A stretch of 64,000 nucleotides of DNA. Origin: Acanthococcus lagerstroemiae (lineage: Eukaryota; Arthropoda; Insecta; Hemiptera; Eriococcidae). Of this stretch, positions 37,035 through 53,000 are shown in pieces. Below the pieces are notes generated by a model that was not told the DNA's origin, did not search any database, and worked only from the letters and a program-made list of their open reading frames with translations. Location: positions 1-64,000 of the forward strand of contig JAJSSI010000026.1 of assembly GCA_031841125.1 (NCBI GenBank). The letters run 5' to 3'. A program made the position numbers and the translations under genes. Position 1 is the first letter of the stretch; every line of letters begins with the position of its first letter.

Positions 37035-40000
37035 ATGGAATTTGCGGGGATCGAAAGGCCGTATTTTTCCACGAATTTTGGTACCGGAATGGACCCATAC
37101 GGACAATTAGGGAGGGGGCTATGGCCGAAATGCGATCTTCATAATTTACTGCATGTATATCTCCTCAAATGTGAAAATTTTTCCTAATTGACCTAGAGGA
37201 TGGAATTTGCGGGGATCGAAAGGCCGTATTTTTCCACGAATTTTGGTACCGGAATGGACCCATACGGACAATTAGGGAGGGGGCTATGGCCGAAATGCGA
37301 TCTTCATAATTTACTGCATGTATATCTCCTCAAATGTGAAAATTTTTCCTAATTGACCTAGAGGAATGGAATTTGCGGGGATCGAAAGGCCGTATTTTTC
37401 CACGAATTTTGGTACCGGAATGGACCCATACGGACAATTAGGGAGGGGGCTATGGCCGAAATGCGATCTTCATAATTTACTGCATGTATATCTCCTCAAA
37501 TGTGAAAATTTTTCCTAATTGACCTAGAGGAATGGAATTTGCGGGGATCGAAAGGCCGTATTTTTCCACGAATTTTGGTACCGGAATGGACCCATACGGA
37601 CAATTAGGGAGGGGGCTATGGCCGAAATGCGATCTTCATAATTTACTGCATGTATATCTCCTCAAATGTAAAATTTTTCCTAATTGACCTAGAGGAATGG
37701 AATTTGCGGGGATCGAAAGGCCGTATTTTTCCACGAATTTTGGTACCGGAATGGACCCATACGGACAATTAGGGAGGGGGCTATGGCCGAAATGCGATCT
37801 TCATAATTTACTGCATGTATATCTCCTCAAATGTGAAAATTTTTCCTAATTGACCTAGAGGAATGGAATTTGCGGGGATCGAAAGGCCGTATTTTTCCAC
37901 GAATTTTGGTACCGGAATGGACCCATACGGACAATTAGGGAGGGGGCTATGGCCGAAATGCGATCTTCATAATTTACTGCATGTATATCTCCTCAAATGT
38001 GAAAATTTTTCCTAATTGACCTAGAGGGATGGAATTTGCGGGGATCGAAAGGCCGTATTTTTCCACGAATTTTGGTACCGGAATGGACCCATACGGACAA
38101 TTAGGGAGGGGGCTATGGCCGAAATGCGATCTTCATAATTTACTGCATGTATATCTCCTCAAATGTGAAAATTTTTCCTAATTGACCTAGAGGGATGGAA
38201 TTTGCGGGGATCGAAAGGCCGTATTTTTCCACGAATTTTGGTACCGGAATGGACCCATACGGACAATTAGGGAGGGGGCTATGGCCGAAATGCGATCTTC
38301 ATAATTTACTGCATGTATATCTCCTCAAATGTGAAAATTTTTCCTAATTGACCTAGAGGATGGAATTTGCGGGGATCGAAAGGCCGTATTTTTCCACGAA
38401 TTTTGGTACCGGAATGGACCCATACGGACAATTAGGGAGGGGGCTATGGCCGAAATGCGATCTTCATAATTTACTGCATGTATATCTCCTCAAATGTGAA
38501 AATTTTTCCTAATTGACCTAGAGGGATGGAATTTGCGGGGATCGAAAGGCCGTATTTTTCCACGAATTTTGGTACCGGAATGGACCCATACGGACAATTA
38601 GGGAGGGGGCTATGGCCGAAATGCGATCTTCATAATTTACTGCATGTATATCTCCTCAAATGTAAAATTTTTCCTAATTGACCTAGAGGAATGGAATTTG
38701 CGGGGATCGAAAGGCCGTATTTTTCCACGAATTTTGGTACCGGAATGGACCCATACGGACAATTAGGGAGGGGGCTATGGCCGAAATGCGATCTTCATAA
38801 TTTACTGCATGTATATCTCCTCAAATGTGAAAATTTTTCCTAATTGACCTAGAGGGATGGAATTTGCGGGGATCGAAAGGCCGTATTTTTCCACGAATTT
38901 TGGTACCGGAATGGACCCATACGGACAATTAGGGAGGGGGCTATGGCCGAAATGCGATCTTCATAATTTACTGCATGTATATCTCCTCAAATGTGAAAAT
39001 TTTTCCTAATTGACCTAGAGGGATGGAATTTGCGGGGATCGAAAGGCCGTATTTTTCCACGAATTTTGGTACCGGAATGGACCCATACGGACAATTAGGG
39101 AGGGGGCTATGGCCGAAATGCGATCTTCATAATTTACTGCATGTATATCTCCTCAAATGTGAAAATTTTTCCTAATTGACCTAGAGGAATGGAATTTGCG
39201 GGGATCGAAAGGCCGTATTTTTCCACGAATTTTGGTACCGGAATGGACCCATACGGACAATTAGGGAGGGGGCTATGGCCGAAATGCGATCTTCATAATT
39301 TACTGCATGTATATCTCCTCAAATGTGAAAATTTTTCCTAATTGACCTAGAGGGATGGAATTTGCGGGGATCGAAAGGCCGTATTTTTCCACGAATTTTG
39401 GTACCGGAATGGACCCATACGGACAATTAGGGAGGGGGCTATGGCCGAAATGCGATCTTCATAATTTACTGCATGTATATCTCCTCAAATGTGAAAATTT
39501 TTCCTAATTGACCTAGAGGAATGGAATTTGCGGGGATCGAAAGGCCGTATTTTTCCACGAATTTTGGTACCGGAATGGACCCATACGGACAATTAGGGAG
39601 GGGGCTATGGCCGAAATGCGATCTTCATAATTTACTGCATGTATATCTCCTCAAATGTGAAAATTTTTCCTAATTGACCTAGAGGGATGGAATTTGCGGG
39701 GATCGAAAGGCCGTATTTTTCCACGAATTTTGGTACCGGAATGGACCCATACGGACAATTAGGGAGGGGGCTATGGCCGAAATGCGATCTTCATAATTTA
39801 CTGCATGTATATCTCCTCAAATGTGAAAATTTTTCCTAATTGACCTAGAGGATGGAATTTGCGGGGATCGAAAGGCCGTATTTTTCCACGAATTTTGGTA
39901 CCGGAATGGACCCATACGGACAATTAGGGAGGGGGCTATGGCCGAAATGCGATCTTCATAATTTACTGCATGTATATCTCCTCAAATGTGAAAATTTTTC

Positions 40001-43000
40001 CTAATTGACCTAGAGGAATGGAATTTGCGGGGATCGAAAGGCCGTATTTTTCCACGAATTTTGGTACCGGAATGGACCCATACGGACAATTAGGGAGGGG
40101 GCTATGGCCGAAATGCGATCTTCATAATTTACTGCATGTATATCTCCTCAAATGTGAAAATTTTTCCTAATTGACCTAGAGGATGGAATTTGCGGGGATC
40201 GAAAGGCCGTATTTTTCCACGAATTTTGGTACCGGAATGGACCCATACGGACAATTAGGGAGGGGGCTATGGCCGAAATGCGATCTTCATAATTTACTGC
40301 ATGTATATCTCCTCAAATGTGAAAATTTTTCCTAATTGACCTAGAGGAATGGAATTTGCGGGGATCGAAAGGCCGTATTTTTCCACGAATTTTGGTACCG
40401 GAATGGACCCATACGGACAATTAGGGAGGGGGCTATGGCCGAAATGCGATCTTCATAATTTACTGCATGTATATCTCCTCAAATGTGAAAATTTTTCCTA
40501 ATTGACCTAGAGGATGGAATTTGCGGGGATCGAAAGGCCGTATTTTTCCACGAATTTTGGTACCGGAATGGACCCATACGGACAATTAGGGAGGGGGCTA
40601 TGGCCGAAATGCGATCTTCATAATTTACTGCATGTATATCTCCTCAAATGTGAAAATTTTTCCTAATTGACCTAGAGGAATGGAATTTGCGGGGATCGAA
40701 AGGCCGTATTTTTCCACGAATTTTGGTACCGGAATGGACCCATACGGACAATTAGGGAGGGGGCTATGGCCGAAATGCGATCTTCATAATTTACTGCATG
40801 TATATCTCCTCAAATGTGAAAATTTTTCCTAATTGACCTAGAGGGATGGAATTTGCGGGGATCGAAAGGCCGTATTTTTCCACGAATTTTGGTACCGGAA
40901 TGGACCCATACGGACAATTAGGGAGGGGGCTATGGCCGAAATGCGATCTTCATAATTTACTGCATGTATATCTCCTCAAATGTGAAAATTTTTCCTAATT
41001 GACCTAGAGGAATGGAATTTGCGGGGATCGAAAGGCCGTATTTTTCCACGAATTTTGGTACCGGAATGGACCCATACGGACAATTAGGGAGGGGGCTATG
41101 GCCGAAATGCGATCTTCATAATTTACTGCATGTATATCTCCTCAAATGTGAAAATTTTTCCTAATTGACCTAGAGGAATGGAATTTGCGGGGATCGAAAG
41201 GCCGTATTTTTCCACGAATTTTGGTACCGGAATGGACCCATACGGACAATTAGGGAGGGGGCTATGGCCGAAATGCGATCTTCATAATTTACTGCATGTA
41301 TATCTCCTCAAATGTGAAAATTTTTCCTAATTGACCTAGAGGAATGGAATTTGCGGGGATCGAAAGGCCGTATTTTTCCACGAATTTTGGTACCGGAATG
41401 GACCCATACGGACAATTAGGGAGGGGGCTATGGCCGAAATGCGATCTTCATAATTTACTGCATGTATATCTCCTCAAATGTGAAAATTTTTCCTAATTGA
41501 CCTAGAGGAATGGAATTTGCGGGGATCGAAAGGCCGTATTTTTCCACGAATTTTGGTACCGGAATGGACCCATACGGACAATTAGGGAGGGGGCTATGGC
41601 CGAAATGCGATCTTCATAATTTACTGCATGTATATCTCCTCAAATGTGAAAATTTTTCCTAATTGACCTAGAGGGATGGAATTTGCGGGGATCGAAAGGC
41701 CGTATTTTTCCACGAATTTTGGTACCGGAATGGACCCATACGGACAATTAGGGAGGGGGCTATGGCCGAAATGCGATCTTCATAATTTACTGCATGTATA
41801 TCTCCTCAAATGTGAAAATTTTTCCTAATTGACCTAGAGGAATGGAATTTGCGGGGATCGAAAGGCCGTATTTTTCCACGAATTTTGGTACCGGAATGGA
41901 CCCATACGGACAATTAGGGAGGGGGCTATGGCCGAAATGCGATCTTCATAATTTACTGCATGTATATCTCCTCAAATGTGAAAATTTTTCCTAATTGACC
42001 TAGAGGGATGGAATTTGCGGGGATCGAAAGGCCGTATTTTTCCACGAATTTTGGTACCGGAATGGACCCATACGGACAATTAGGGAGGGGGCTATGGCCG
42101 AAATGCGATCTTCATAATTTACTGCATGTATATCTCCTCAAATGTGAAAATTTTTCCTAATTGACCTAGAGGAATGGAATTTGCGGGGATCGAAAGGCCG
42201 TATTTTTCCACGAATTTTGGTACCGGAATGGACCCATACGGACAATTAGGGAGGGGGCTATGGCCGAAATGCGATCTTCATAATTTACTGCATGTATATC
42301 TCCTCAAATGTGAAAATTTTTCCTAATTGACCTAGAGGGATGGAATTTGCGGGGATCGAAAGGCCGTATTTTTCCACGAATTTTGGTACCGGAATGGACC
42401 CATACGGACAATTAGGGAGGGGGCTATGGCCGAAATGCGATCTTCATAATTTACTGCATGTATATCTCCTCAAATGTGAAAATTTTTCCTAATTGACCTA
42501 GAGGAATGGAATTTGCGGGGATCGAAAGGCCGTATTTTTCCACGAATTTTGGTACCGGAATGGACCCATACGGACAATTAGGGAGGGGGCTATGGCCGAA
42601 ATGCGATCTTCATAATTTACTGCATGTATATCTCCTCAAATGTGAAAATTTTTCCTAATTGACCTAGAGGGATGGAATTTGCGGGGATCGAAAGGCCGTA
42701 TTTTTCCACGAATTTTGGTACCGGAATGGACCCATACGGACAATTAGGGAGGGGGCTATGGCCGAAATGCGATCTTCATAATTTACTGCATGTATATCTC
42801 CTCAAATGTGAAAATTTTTCCTAATTGACCTAGAGGAATGGAATTTGCGGGGATCGAAAGGCCGTATTTTTCCACGAATTTTGGTACCGGAATGGACCCA
42901 TACGGACAATTAGGGAGGGGGCTATGGCCGAAATGCGATCTTCATAATTTACTGCATGTATATCTCCTCAAATGTGAAAATTTTTCCTAATTGACCTAGA

Positions 43001-44000
43001 GGGATGGAATTTGCGGGGATCGAAAGGCCGTATTTTTCCACGAATTTTGGTACCGGAATGGACCCATACGGACAATTAGGGAGGGGGCTATGGCCGAAAT
43101 GCGATCTTCATAATTTACTGCATGTATATCTCCTCAAATGTGAAAATTTTTCCTAATTGACCTAGAGGGATGGAATTTGCGGGGATCGAAAGGCCGTATT
43201 TTTCCACGAATTTTGGTACCGGAATGGACCCATACGGACAATTAGGGAGGGGGCTATGGCCGAAATGCGATCTTCATAATTTACTGCATGTATATCTCCT
43301 CAAATGTGAAAATTTTTCCTAATTGACCTAGAGGAATGGAATTTGCGGGGATCGAAAGGCCGTATTTTTCCACGAATTTTGGTACCGGAATGGACCCATA
43401 CGGACAATTAGGGAGGGGGCTATGGCCGAAATGCGATCTTCATAATTTACTGCATGTATATCTCCTCAAATGTGAAAATTTTTCCTAATTGACCTAGAGG
43501 AATGGAATTTGCGGGGATCGAAAGGCCGTATTTTTCCACGAATTTTGGTACCGGAATGGACCCATACGGACAATTAGGGAGGGGGCTATGGCCGAAATGC
43601 GATCTTCATAATTTACTGCATGTATATCTCCTCAAATGTGAAAATTTTTCCTAATTGACCTAGAGGAATGGAATTTGCGGGGATCGAAAGGCCGTATTTT
43701 TCCACGAATTTTGGTACCGGAATGGACCCATACGGACAATTAGGGAGGGGGCTATGGCCGAAATGCGATCTTCATAATTTACTGCATGTATATCTCCTCA
43801 AATGTGAAAATTTTTCCTAATTGACCTAGAGGGATGGAATTTGCGGGGATCGAAAGGCCGTATTTTTCCACGAATTTTGGTACCGGAATGGACCCATACG
43901 GACAATTAGGGAGGGGGCTATGGCCGAAATGCGATCTTCATAATTTACTGCATGTATATCTCCTCAAATGTGAAAATTTTTCCTAATTGACCTAGAGGGA

Positions 44001-47000
44001 TGGAATTTGCGGGGATCGAAAGGCCGTATTTTTCCACGAATTTTGGTACCGGAATGGACCCATACGGACAATTAGGGAGGGGGCTATGGCCGAAATGCGA
44101 TCTTCATAATTTACTGCATGTATATCTCCTCAAATGTGAAAATTTTTCCTAATTGACCTAGAGGATGGAATTTGCGGGGATCGAAAGGCCGTATTTTTCC
44201 ACGAATTTTGGTACCGGAATGGACCCATACGGACAATTAGGGAGGGGGCTATGGCCGAAATGCGATCTTCATAATTTACTGCATGTATATCTCCTCAAAT
44301 GTGAAAATTTTTCCTAATTGACCTAGAGGGATGGAATTTGCGGGGATCGAAAGGCCGTATTTTTCCACGAATTTTGGTACCGGAATGGACCCATACGGAC
44401 AATTAGGGAGGGGGCTATGGCCGAAATGCGATCTTCATAATTTACTGCATGTATATCTCCTCAAATGTGAAAATTTTTCCTAATTGACCTAGAGGATGGA
44501 ATTTGCGGGGATCGAAAGGCCGTATTTTTCCACGAATTTTGGTACCGGAATGGACCCATACGGACAATTAGGGAGGGGGCTATGGCCGAAATGCGATCTT
44601 CATAATTTACTGCATGTATATCTCCTCAAATGTGAAAATTTTTCCTAATTGACCTAGAGGAATGGAATTTGCGGGGATCGAAAGGCCGTATTTTTCCACG
44701 AATTTTGGTACCGGAATGGACCCATACGGACAATTAGGGAGGGGGCTATGGCCGAAATGCGATCTTCATAATTTACTGCATGTATATCTCCTCAAATGTG
44801 AAAATTTTTCCTAATTGACCTAGAGGAATGGAATTTGCGGGGATCGAAAGGCCGTATTTTTCCACGAATTTTGGTACCGGAATGGACCCATACGGACAAT
44901 TAGGGAGGGGGCTATGGCCGAAATGCGATCTTCATAATTTACTGCATGTATATCTCCTCAAATGTGAAAATTTTTCCTAATTGACCTAGAGGAATGGAAT
45001 TTGCGGGGATCGAAAGGCCGTATTTTTCCACGAATTTTGGTACCGGAATGGACCCATACGGACAATTAGGGAGGGGGCTATGGCCGAAATGCGATCTTCA
45101 TAATTTACTGCATGTATATCTCCTCAAATGTGAAAATTTTTCCTAATTGACCTAGAGGGATGGAATTTGCGGGGATCGAAAGGCCGTATTTTTCCACGAA
45201 TTTTGGTACCGGAATGGACCCATACGGACAATTAGGGAGGGGGCTATGGCCGAAATGCGATCTTCATAATTTACTGCATGTATATCTCCTCAAATGTGAA
45301 AATTTTTCCTAATTGACCTAGAGGAATGGAATTTGCGGGGATCGAAAGGCCGTATTTTTCCACGAATTTTGGTACCGGAATGGACCCATACGGACAATTA
45401 GGGAGGGGGCTATGGCCGAAATGCGATCTTCATAATTTACTGCATGTATATCTCCTCAAATGTGAAAATTTTTCCTAATTGACCTAGAGGAATGGAATTT
45501 GCGGGGATCGAAAGGCCGTATTTTTCCACGAATTTTGGTACCGGAATGGACCCATACGGACAATTAGGGAGGGGGCTATGGCCGAAATGCGATCTTCATA
45601 ATTTACTGCATGTATATCTCCTCAAATGTGAAAATTTTTCCTAATTGACCTAGAGGAATGGAATTTGCGGGGATCGAAAGGCCGTATTTTTCCACGAATT
45701 TTGGTACCGGAATGGACCCATACGGACAATTAGGGAGGGGGCTATGGCCGAAATGCGATCTTCATAATTTACTGCATGTATATCTCCTCAAATGTGAAAA
45801 TTTTTCCTAATTGACCTAGAGGGATGGAATTTGCGGGGATCGAAAGGCCGTATTTTTCCACGAATTTTGGTACCGGAATGGACCCATACGGACAATTAGG
45901 GAGGGGGCTATGGCCGAAATGCGATCTTCATAATTTACTGCATGTATATCTCCTCAAATGTGAAAATTTTTCCTAATTGACCTAGAGGAATGGAATTTGC
46001 GGGGATCGAAAGGCCGTATTTTTCCACGAATTTTGGTACCGGAATGGACCCATACGGACAATTAGGGAGGGGGCTATGGCCGAAATGCGATCTTCATAAT
46101 TTACTGCATGTATATCTCCTCAAATGTGAAAATTTTTCCTAATTGACCTAGAGGGATGGAATTTGCGGGGATCGAAAGGCCGTATTTTTCCACGAATTTT
46201 GGTACCGGAATGGACCCATACGGACAATTAGGGAGGGGGCTATGGCCGAAATGCGATCTTCATAATTTACTGCATGTATATCTCCTCAAATGTGAAAATT
46301 TTTCCTAATTGACCTAGAGGAATGGAATTTGCGGGGATCGAAAGGCCGTATTTTTCCACGAATTTTGGTACCGGAATGGACCCATACGGACAATTAGGGA
46401 GGGGGCTATGGCCGAAATGCGATCTTCATAATTTACTGCATGTATATCTCCTCAAATGTGAAAATTTTTCCTAATTGACCTAGAGGAATGGAATTTGCGG
46501 GGATCGAAAGGCCGTATTTTTCCACGAATTTTGGTACCGGAATGGACCCATACGGACAATTAGGGAGGGGGCTATGGCCGAAATGCGATCTTCATAATTT
46601 ACTGCATGTATATCTCCTCAAATGTGAAAATTTTTCCTAATTGACCTAGAGGAATGGAATTTGCGGGGATCGAAAGGCCGTATTTTTCCACGAATTTTGG
46701 TACCGGAATGGACCCATACGGACAATTAGGGAGGGGGCTATGGCCGAAATGCGATCTTCATAATTTACTGCATGTATATCTCCTCAAATGTGAAAATTTT
46801 TCCTAATTGACCTAGAGGATGGAATTTGCGGGGATCGAAAGGCCGTATTTTTCCACGAATTTTGGTACCGGAATGGACCCATACGGACAATTAGGGAGGG
46901 GGCTATGGCCGAAATGCGATCTTCATAATTTACTGCATGTATATCTCCTCAAATGTGAAAATTTTTCCTAATTGACCTAGAGGAATGGAATTTGCGGGGA

Positions 47001-50000
47001 TCGAAAGGCCGTATTTTTCCACGAATTTTGGTACCGGAATGGACCCATACGGACAATTAGGGAGGGGGCTATGGCCGAAATGCGATCTTCATAATTTACT
47101 GCATGTATATCTCCTCAAATGTGAAAATTTTTCCTAATTGACCTAGAGGAATGGAATTTGCGGGGATCGAAAGGCCGTATTTTTCCACGAATTTTGGTAC
47201 CGGAATGGACCCATACGGACAATTAGGGAGGGGGCTATGGCCGAAATGCGATCTTCATAATTTACTGCATGTATATCTCCTCAAATGTGAAAATTTTTCC
47301 TAATTGACCTAGAGGGATGGAATTTGCGGGGATCGAAAGGCCGTATTTTTCCACGAATTTTGGTACCGGAATGGACCCATACGGACAATTAGGGAGGGGG
47401 CTATGGCCGAAATGCGATCTTCATAATTTACTGCATGTATATCTCCTCAAATGTGAAAATTTTTCCTAATTGACCTAGAGGAATGGAATTTGCGGGGATC
47501 GAAAGGCCGTATTTTTCCACGAATTTTGGTACCGGAATGGACCCATACGGACAATTAGGGAGGGGGCTATGGCCGAAATGCGATCTTCATAATTTACTGC
47601 ATGTATATCTCCTCAAATGTGAAAATTTTTCCTAATTGACCTAGAGGGATGGAATTTGCGGGGATCGAAAGGCCGTATTTTTCCACGAATTTTGGTACCG
47701 GAATGGACCCATACGGACAATTAGGGAGGGGGCTATGGCCGAAATGCGATCTTCATAATTTACTGCATGTATATCTCCTCAAATGTGAAAATTTTTCCTA
47801 ATTGACCTAGAGGAATGGAATTTGCGGGGATCGAAAGGCCGTATTTTTCCACGAATTTTGGTACCGGAATGGACCCATACGGACAATTAGGGAGGGGGCT
47901 ATGGCCGAAATGCGATCTTCATAATTTACTGCATGTATATCTCCTCAAATGTGAAAATTTTTCCTAATTGACCTAGAGGAATGGAATTTGCGGGGATCGA
48001 AAGGCCGTATTTTTCCACGAATTTTGGTACCGGAATGGACCCATACGGACAATTAGGGAGGGGGCTATGGCCGAAATGCGATCTTCATAATTTACTGCAT
48101 GTATATCTCCTCAAATGTGAAAATTTTTCCTAATTGACCTAGAGGAATGGAATTTGCGGGGATCGAAAGGCCGTATTTTTCCACGAATTTTGGTACCGGA
48201 ATGGACCCATACGGACAATTAGGGAGGGGGCTATGGCCGAAATGCGATCTTCATAATTTACTGCATGTATATCTCCTCAAATGTGAAAATTTTTCCTAAT
48301 TGACCTAGAGGAATGGAATTTGCGGGGATCGAAAGGCCGTATTTTTCCACGAATTTTGGTACCGGAATGGACCCATACGGACAATTAGGGAGGGGGCTAT
48401 GGCCGAAATGCGATCTTCATAATTTACTGCATGTATATCTCCTCAAATGTGAAAATTTTTCCTAATTGACCTAGAGGAATGGAATTTGCGGGGATCGAAA
48501 GGCCGTATTTTTCCACGAATTTTGGTACCGGAATGGACCCATACGGACAATTAGGGAGGGGGCTATGGCCGAAATGCGATCTTCATAATTTACTGCATGT
48601 ATATCTCCTCAAATGTGAAAATTTTTCCTAATTGACCTAGAGGAATGGAATTTGCGGGGATCGAAAGGCCGTATTTTTCCACGAATTTTGGTACCGGAAT
48701 GGACCCATACGGACAATTAGGGAGGGGGCTATGGCCGAAATGCGATCTTCATAATTTACTGCATGTATATCTCCTCAAATGTGAAAATTTTTCCTAATTG
48801 ACCTAGAGGGATGGAATTTGCGGGGATCGAAAGGCCGTATTTTTCCACGAATTTTGGTACCGGAATGGACCCATACGGACAATTAGGGAGGGGGCTATGG
48901 CCGAAATGCGATCTTCATAATTTACTGCATGTATATCTCCTCAAATGTGAAAATTTTTCCTAATTGACCTAGAGGATGGAATTTGCGGGGATCGAAAGGC
49001 CGTATTTTTCCACGAATTTTGGTACCGGAATGGACCCATACGGACAATTAGGGAGGGGGCTATGGCCGAAATGCGATCTTCATAATTTACTGCATGTATA
49101 TCTCCTCAAATGTGAAAATTTTTCCTAATTGACCTAGAGGGATGGAATTTGCGGGGATCGAAAGGCCGTATTTTTCCACGAATTTTGGTACCGGAATGGA
49201 CCCATACGGACAATTAGGGAGGGGGCTATGGCCGAAATGCGATCTTCATAATTTACTGCATGTATATCTCCTCAAATGTGAAAATTTTTCCTAATTGACC
49301 TAGAGGAATGGAATTTGCGGGGATCGAAAGGCCGTATTTTTCCACGAATTTTGGTACCGGAATGGACCCATACGGACAATTAGGGAGGGGGCTATGGCCG
49401 AAATGCGATCTTCATAATTTACTGCATGTATATCTCCTCAAATGTGAAAATTTTTCCTAATTGACCTAGAGGAATGGAATTTGCGGGGATCGAAAGGCCG
49501 TATTTTTCCACGAATTTTGGTACCGGAATGGACCCATACGGACAATTAGGGAGGGGGCTATGGCCGAAATGCGATCTTCATAATTTACTGCATGTATATC
49601 TCCTCAAATGTGAAAATTTTTCCTAATTGACCTAGAGGGATGGAATTTGCGGGGATCGAAAGGCCGTATTTTTCCACGAATTTTGGTACCGGAATGGACC
49701 CATACGGACAATTAGGGAGGGGGCTATGGCCGAAATGCGATCTTCATAATTTACTGCATGTATATCTCCTCAAATGTGAAAATTTTTCCTAATTGACCTA
49801 GAGGGATGGAATTTGCGGGGATCGAAAGGCCGTATTTTTCCACGAATTTTGGTACCGGAATGGACCCATACGGACAATTAGGGAGGGGGCTATGGCCGAA
49901 ATGCGATCTTCATAATTTACTGCATGTATATCTCCTCAAATGTGAAAATTTTTCCTAATTGACCTAGAGGAATGGAATTTGCGGGGATCGAAAGGCCGTA

Positions 50001-53000
50001 TTTTTCCACGAATTTTGGTACCGGAATGGACCCATACGGACAATTAGGGAGGGGGCTATGGCCGAAATGCGATCTTCATAATTTACTGCATGTATATCTC
50101 CTCAAATGTGAAAATTTTTCCTAATTGACCTAGAGGAATGGAATTTGCGGGGATCGAAAGGCCGTATTTTTCCACGAATTTTGGTACCGGAATGGACCCA
50201 TACGGACAATTAGGGAGGGGGCTATGGCCGAAATGCGATCTTCATAATTTACTGCATGTATATCTCCTCAAATGTGAAAATTTTTCCTAATTGACCTAGA
50301 GGAATGGAATTTGCGGGGATCGAAAGGCCGTATTTTTCCACGAATTTTGGTACCGGAATGGACCCATACGGACAATTAGGGAGGGGGCTATGGCCGAAAT
50401 GCGATCTTCATAATTTACTGCATGTATATCTCCTCAAATGTGAAAATTTTTCCTAATTGACCTAGAGGAATGGAATTTGCGGGGATCGAAAGGCCGTATT
50501 TTTCCACGAATTTTGGTACCGGAATGGACCCATACGGACAATTAGGGAGGGGGCTATGGCCGAAATGCGATCTTCATAATTTACTGCATGTATATCTCCT
50601 CAAATGTGAAAATTTTTCCTAATTGACCTAGAGGAATGGAATTTGCGGGGATCGAAAGGCCGTATTTTTCCACGAATTTTGGTACCGGAATGGACCCATA
50701 CGGACAATTAGGGAGGGGGCTATGGCCGAAATGCGATCTTCATAATTTACTGCATGTATATCTCCTCAAATGTGAAAATTTTTCCTAATTGACCTAGAGG
50801 GATGGAATTTGCGGGGATCGAAAGGCCGTATTTTTCCACGAATTTTGGTACCGGAATGGACCCATACGGACAATTAGGGAGGGGGCTATGGCCGAAATGC
50901 GATCTTCATAATTTACTGCATGTATATCTCCTCAAATGTGAAAATTTTTCCTAATTGACCTAGAGGAATGGAATTTGCGGGGATCGAAAGGCCGTATTTT
51001 TCCACGAATTTTGGTACCGGAATGGACCCATACGGACAATTAGGGAGGGGGCTATGGCCGAAATGCGATCTTCATAATTTACTGCATGTATATCTCCTCA
51101 AATGTGAAAATTTTTCCTAATTGACCTAGAGGAATGGAATTTGCGGGGATCGAAAGGCCGTATTTTTCCACGAATTTTGGTACCGGAATGGACCCATACG
51201 GACAATTAGGGAGGGGGCTATGGCCGAAATGCGATCTTCATAATTTACTGCATGTATATCTCCTCAAATGTGAAAATTTTTCCTAATTGACCTAGAGGGA
51301 TGGAATTTGCGGGGATCGAAAGGCCGTATTTTTCCACGAATTTTGGTACCGGAATGGACCCATACGGACAATTAGGGAGGGGGCTATGGCCGAAATGCGA
51401 TCTTCATAATTTACTGCATGTATATCTCCTCAAATGTGAAAATTTTTCCTAATTGACCTAGAGGAATGGAATTTGCGGGGATCGAAAGGCCGTATTTTTC
51501 CACGAATTTTGGTACCGGAATGGACCCATACGGACAATTAGGGAGGGGGCTATGGCCGAAATGCGATCTTCATAATTTACTGCATGTATATCTCCTCAAA
51601 TGTGAAAATTTTTCCTAATTGACCTAGAGGGATGGAATTTGCGGGGATCGAAAGGCCGTATTTTTCCACGAATTTTGGTACCGGAATGGACCCATACGGA
51701 CAATTAGGGAGGGGGCTATGGCCGAAATGCGATCTTCATAATTTACTGCATGTATATCTCCTCAAATGTGAAAATTTTTCCTAATTGACCTAGAGGAATG
51801 GAATTTGCGGGGATCGAAAGGCCGTATTTTTCCACGAATTTTGGTACCGGAATGGACCCATACGGACAATTAGGGAGGGGGCTATGGCCGAAATGCGATC
51901 TTCATAATTTACTGCATGTATATCTCCTCAAATGTGAAAATTTTTCCTAATTGACCTAGAGGATGGAATTTGCGGGGATCGAAAGGCCGTATTTTTCCAC
52001 GAATTTTGGTACCGGAATGGACCCATACGGACAATTAGGGAGGGGGCTATGGCCGAAATGCGATCTTCATAATTTACTGCATGTATATCTCCTCAAATGT
52101 GAAAATTTTTCCTAATTGACCTAGAGGAATGGAATTTGCGGGGATCGAAAGGCCGTATTTTTCCACGAATTTTGGTACCGGAATGGACCCATACGGACAA
52201 TTAGGGAGGGGGCTATGGCCGAAATGCGATCTTCATAATTTACTGCATGTATATCTCCTCAAATGTGAAAATTTTTCCTAATTGACCTAGAGGAATGGAA
52301 TTTGCGGGGATCGAAAGGCCGTATTTTTCCACGAATTTTGGTACCGGAATGGACCCATACGGACAATTAGGGAGGGGGCTATGGCCGAAATGCGATCTTC
52401 ATAATTTACTGCATGTATATCTCCTCAAATGTGAAAATTTTTCCTAATTGACCTAGAGGAATGGAATTTGCGGGGATCGAAAGGCCGTATTTTTCCACGA
52501 ATTTTGGTACCGGAATGGACCCATACGGACAATTAGGGAGGGGGCTATGGCCGAAATGCGATCTTCATAATTTACTGCATGTATATCTCCTCAAATGTGA
52601 AAATTTTTCCTAATTGACCTAGAGGAATGGAATTTGCGGGGATCGAAAGGCCGTATTTTTCCACGAATTTTGGTACCGGAATGGACCCATACGGACAATT
52701 AGGGAGGGGGCTATGGCCGAAATGCGATCTTCATAATTTACTGCATGTATATCTCCTCAAATGTGAAAATTTTTCCTAATTGACCTAGAGGAATGGAATT
52801 TGCGGGGATCGAAAGGCCGTATTTTTCCACGAATTTTGGTACCGGAATGGACCCATACGGACAATTAGGGAGGGGGCTATGGCCGAAATGCGATCTTCAT
52901 AATTTACTGCATGTATATCTCCTCAAATGTGAAAATTTTTCCTAATTGACCTAGAGGAATGGAATTTGCGGGGATCGAAAGGCCGTATTTTTCCACGAAT

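Larger units (their letters stand above)
10341..44000 (+). repeat. Homogeneous interior, mixed junction classes
   Basis: About 203 units with CAAATGTG linkers in which GAGGG, GAGGA and the one-base-shorter GAGG- junctions intermix. By hand count GAGGA makes up about a third of units between 10 and 30 kb and about 42% between 30 and 40 kb. The 165-bp GAGG- units start at about 10341 and recur irregularly, often singly and twice as neighbours or near-neighbours (32724 and 32889; 40182 and 40513). Rare linker forms are noted separately. No non-satellite DNA was found. Confidence 0.85.
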